Position numbers and translations under genes: made by a program. A DNA stretch of 64,000 nucleotides from Geomonas propionica (GTDB lineage: Bacteria > Desulfobacterota > Desulfuromonadia > Geobacterales > Geobacteraceae): the NCBI RefSeq assembly GCF_016458235.1, contig NZ_JAEMHK010000007.1, forward strand, positions 62,001 through 126,000, given 5' to 3'. The notes under the pieces were generated by a model that ran no database searches, was not told the origin of the DNA, and saw nothing but the letters and a program-made list of their open reading frames with translations. Each line of letters opens with the position of its first letter. Position 1 is the first letter of the stretch. Positions 63,751 to 64,000 of this stretch are shown here, in pieces.

Positions 63751-63775
63751 TTGCTTAAAAAAATGTTTTGAGCAA
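63751..63775. other. Stem-loop upstream of the aspartate kinase gene
   Basis: TTGCTTAAAA (63751-63760) pairs with TTTTGAGCAA (63766-63775) with one G-T pair and a 5-nt loop. The role is unknown: it could be an operator or a leader structure. It does not look like a known lysine riboswitch. Confidence 0.4.
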
Positions 63776-63842
63776 GCACGCTAATGTGCTAATAAAGTGG
63801 TTCCTACCGCCCGGATCAAGGTTCAGGTGGATCAATCAGTAG

Positions 63843-64000
<158 letters not shown>

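Overview
The window is about 64 kb of GC-rich chromosome from a Gram-negative bacterium with an outer membrane and c-type cytochromes. Gene content (FKBP-type isomerase, bacteriohemerythrin, cbb3 oxidase, NorBC/Hcp/RIC nitric-oxide defence, orphan ExeA/GspB pair, large hybrid kinases) and the interspersed palindromic repeats suggest Desulfuromonadota, order Geobacterales (Geobacter/Geomonas/Citrifermentans-like). This is an inference from gene style, not from a marker gene. I saw no rRNA, tRNA, CRISPR array or insertion sequence.

1-19.7 kb: a Lap-type biofilm adhesion locus. On the minus strand are a type I secretion ABC transporter (lapB, cut by the window edge), a TolC-family outer-membrane channel (lapE), a LapG-like periplasmic protease and a LapD-like degenerate GGDEF/EAL receptor. 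An AT-rich divergent control region separates them from a plus-strand run: an OmpA/AMIN fusion, a small secreted protein, an ExbB/TolQ-like and an ExbD/TolR-like protein, a TonB-topology protein with a Cys-rich C-terminus, a 656-aa secreted protein, and a roughly 2,096-aa repeat adhesin with an N-terminal retention module, a candidate LapG cleavage site (PAAG) and a C-terminal RTX-like signal. The proton-channel-like trio between OmpA and the adhesin is not part of the textbook Lap system and is the best candidate here for an undescribed system.

19.8-31 kb: housekeeping and accessory genes: ExeA/GspB-like pair, RecD2-type helicase, amino-acid racemase family protein, two YefM/YoeB-type toxin-antitoxin pairs only 3 kb apart, MFS and LysE transporters, FKBP isomerase, and a 4Fe-4S protein whose ferredoxin domain carries a palindrome-encoded in-frame insert. 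31-36.3 kb: a hybrid histidine kinase with its own receiver and Hpt domain, overlapping a REC-GGDEF diguanylate cyclase, then a cobalamin adenosyltransferase.

36.4-44.5 kb: a complete cbb3 oxidase operon on the minus strand (ccoNOQP-GHIS plus a TauE/SafE-like gene), with an unusual heme arrangement (two heme motifs in CcoO, one in CcoP). 45-52 kb: a nitrosative-stress island (Hcp, NorB/NorC, RIC di-iron repair protein, a 29-aa microprotein, bacteriohemerythrin) with at least one good FNR/CRP-family operator.

52-64 kb: divergent polysaccharide deacetylase, a ParA-like ATPase with a zinc-ribbon-like tail, then a plus-strand run of xseA, xseB, ispA, dxs, a TPR/metallopeptidase gene, acpS, nnrE-nnrD, a CBS protein and tsaE, a strong terminator, and the start of an aspartate kinase gene. 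Three repeat families punctuate intergenic DNA: paired GGGGAC-type hairpins (three loci), a CCCCCCTTTGCGAA element (two loci) and a roughly 120-130-bp palindromic GCGGTTACGC element (three loci plus a fragment).
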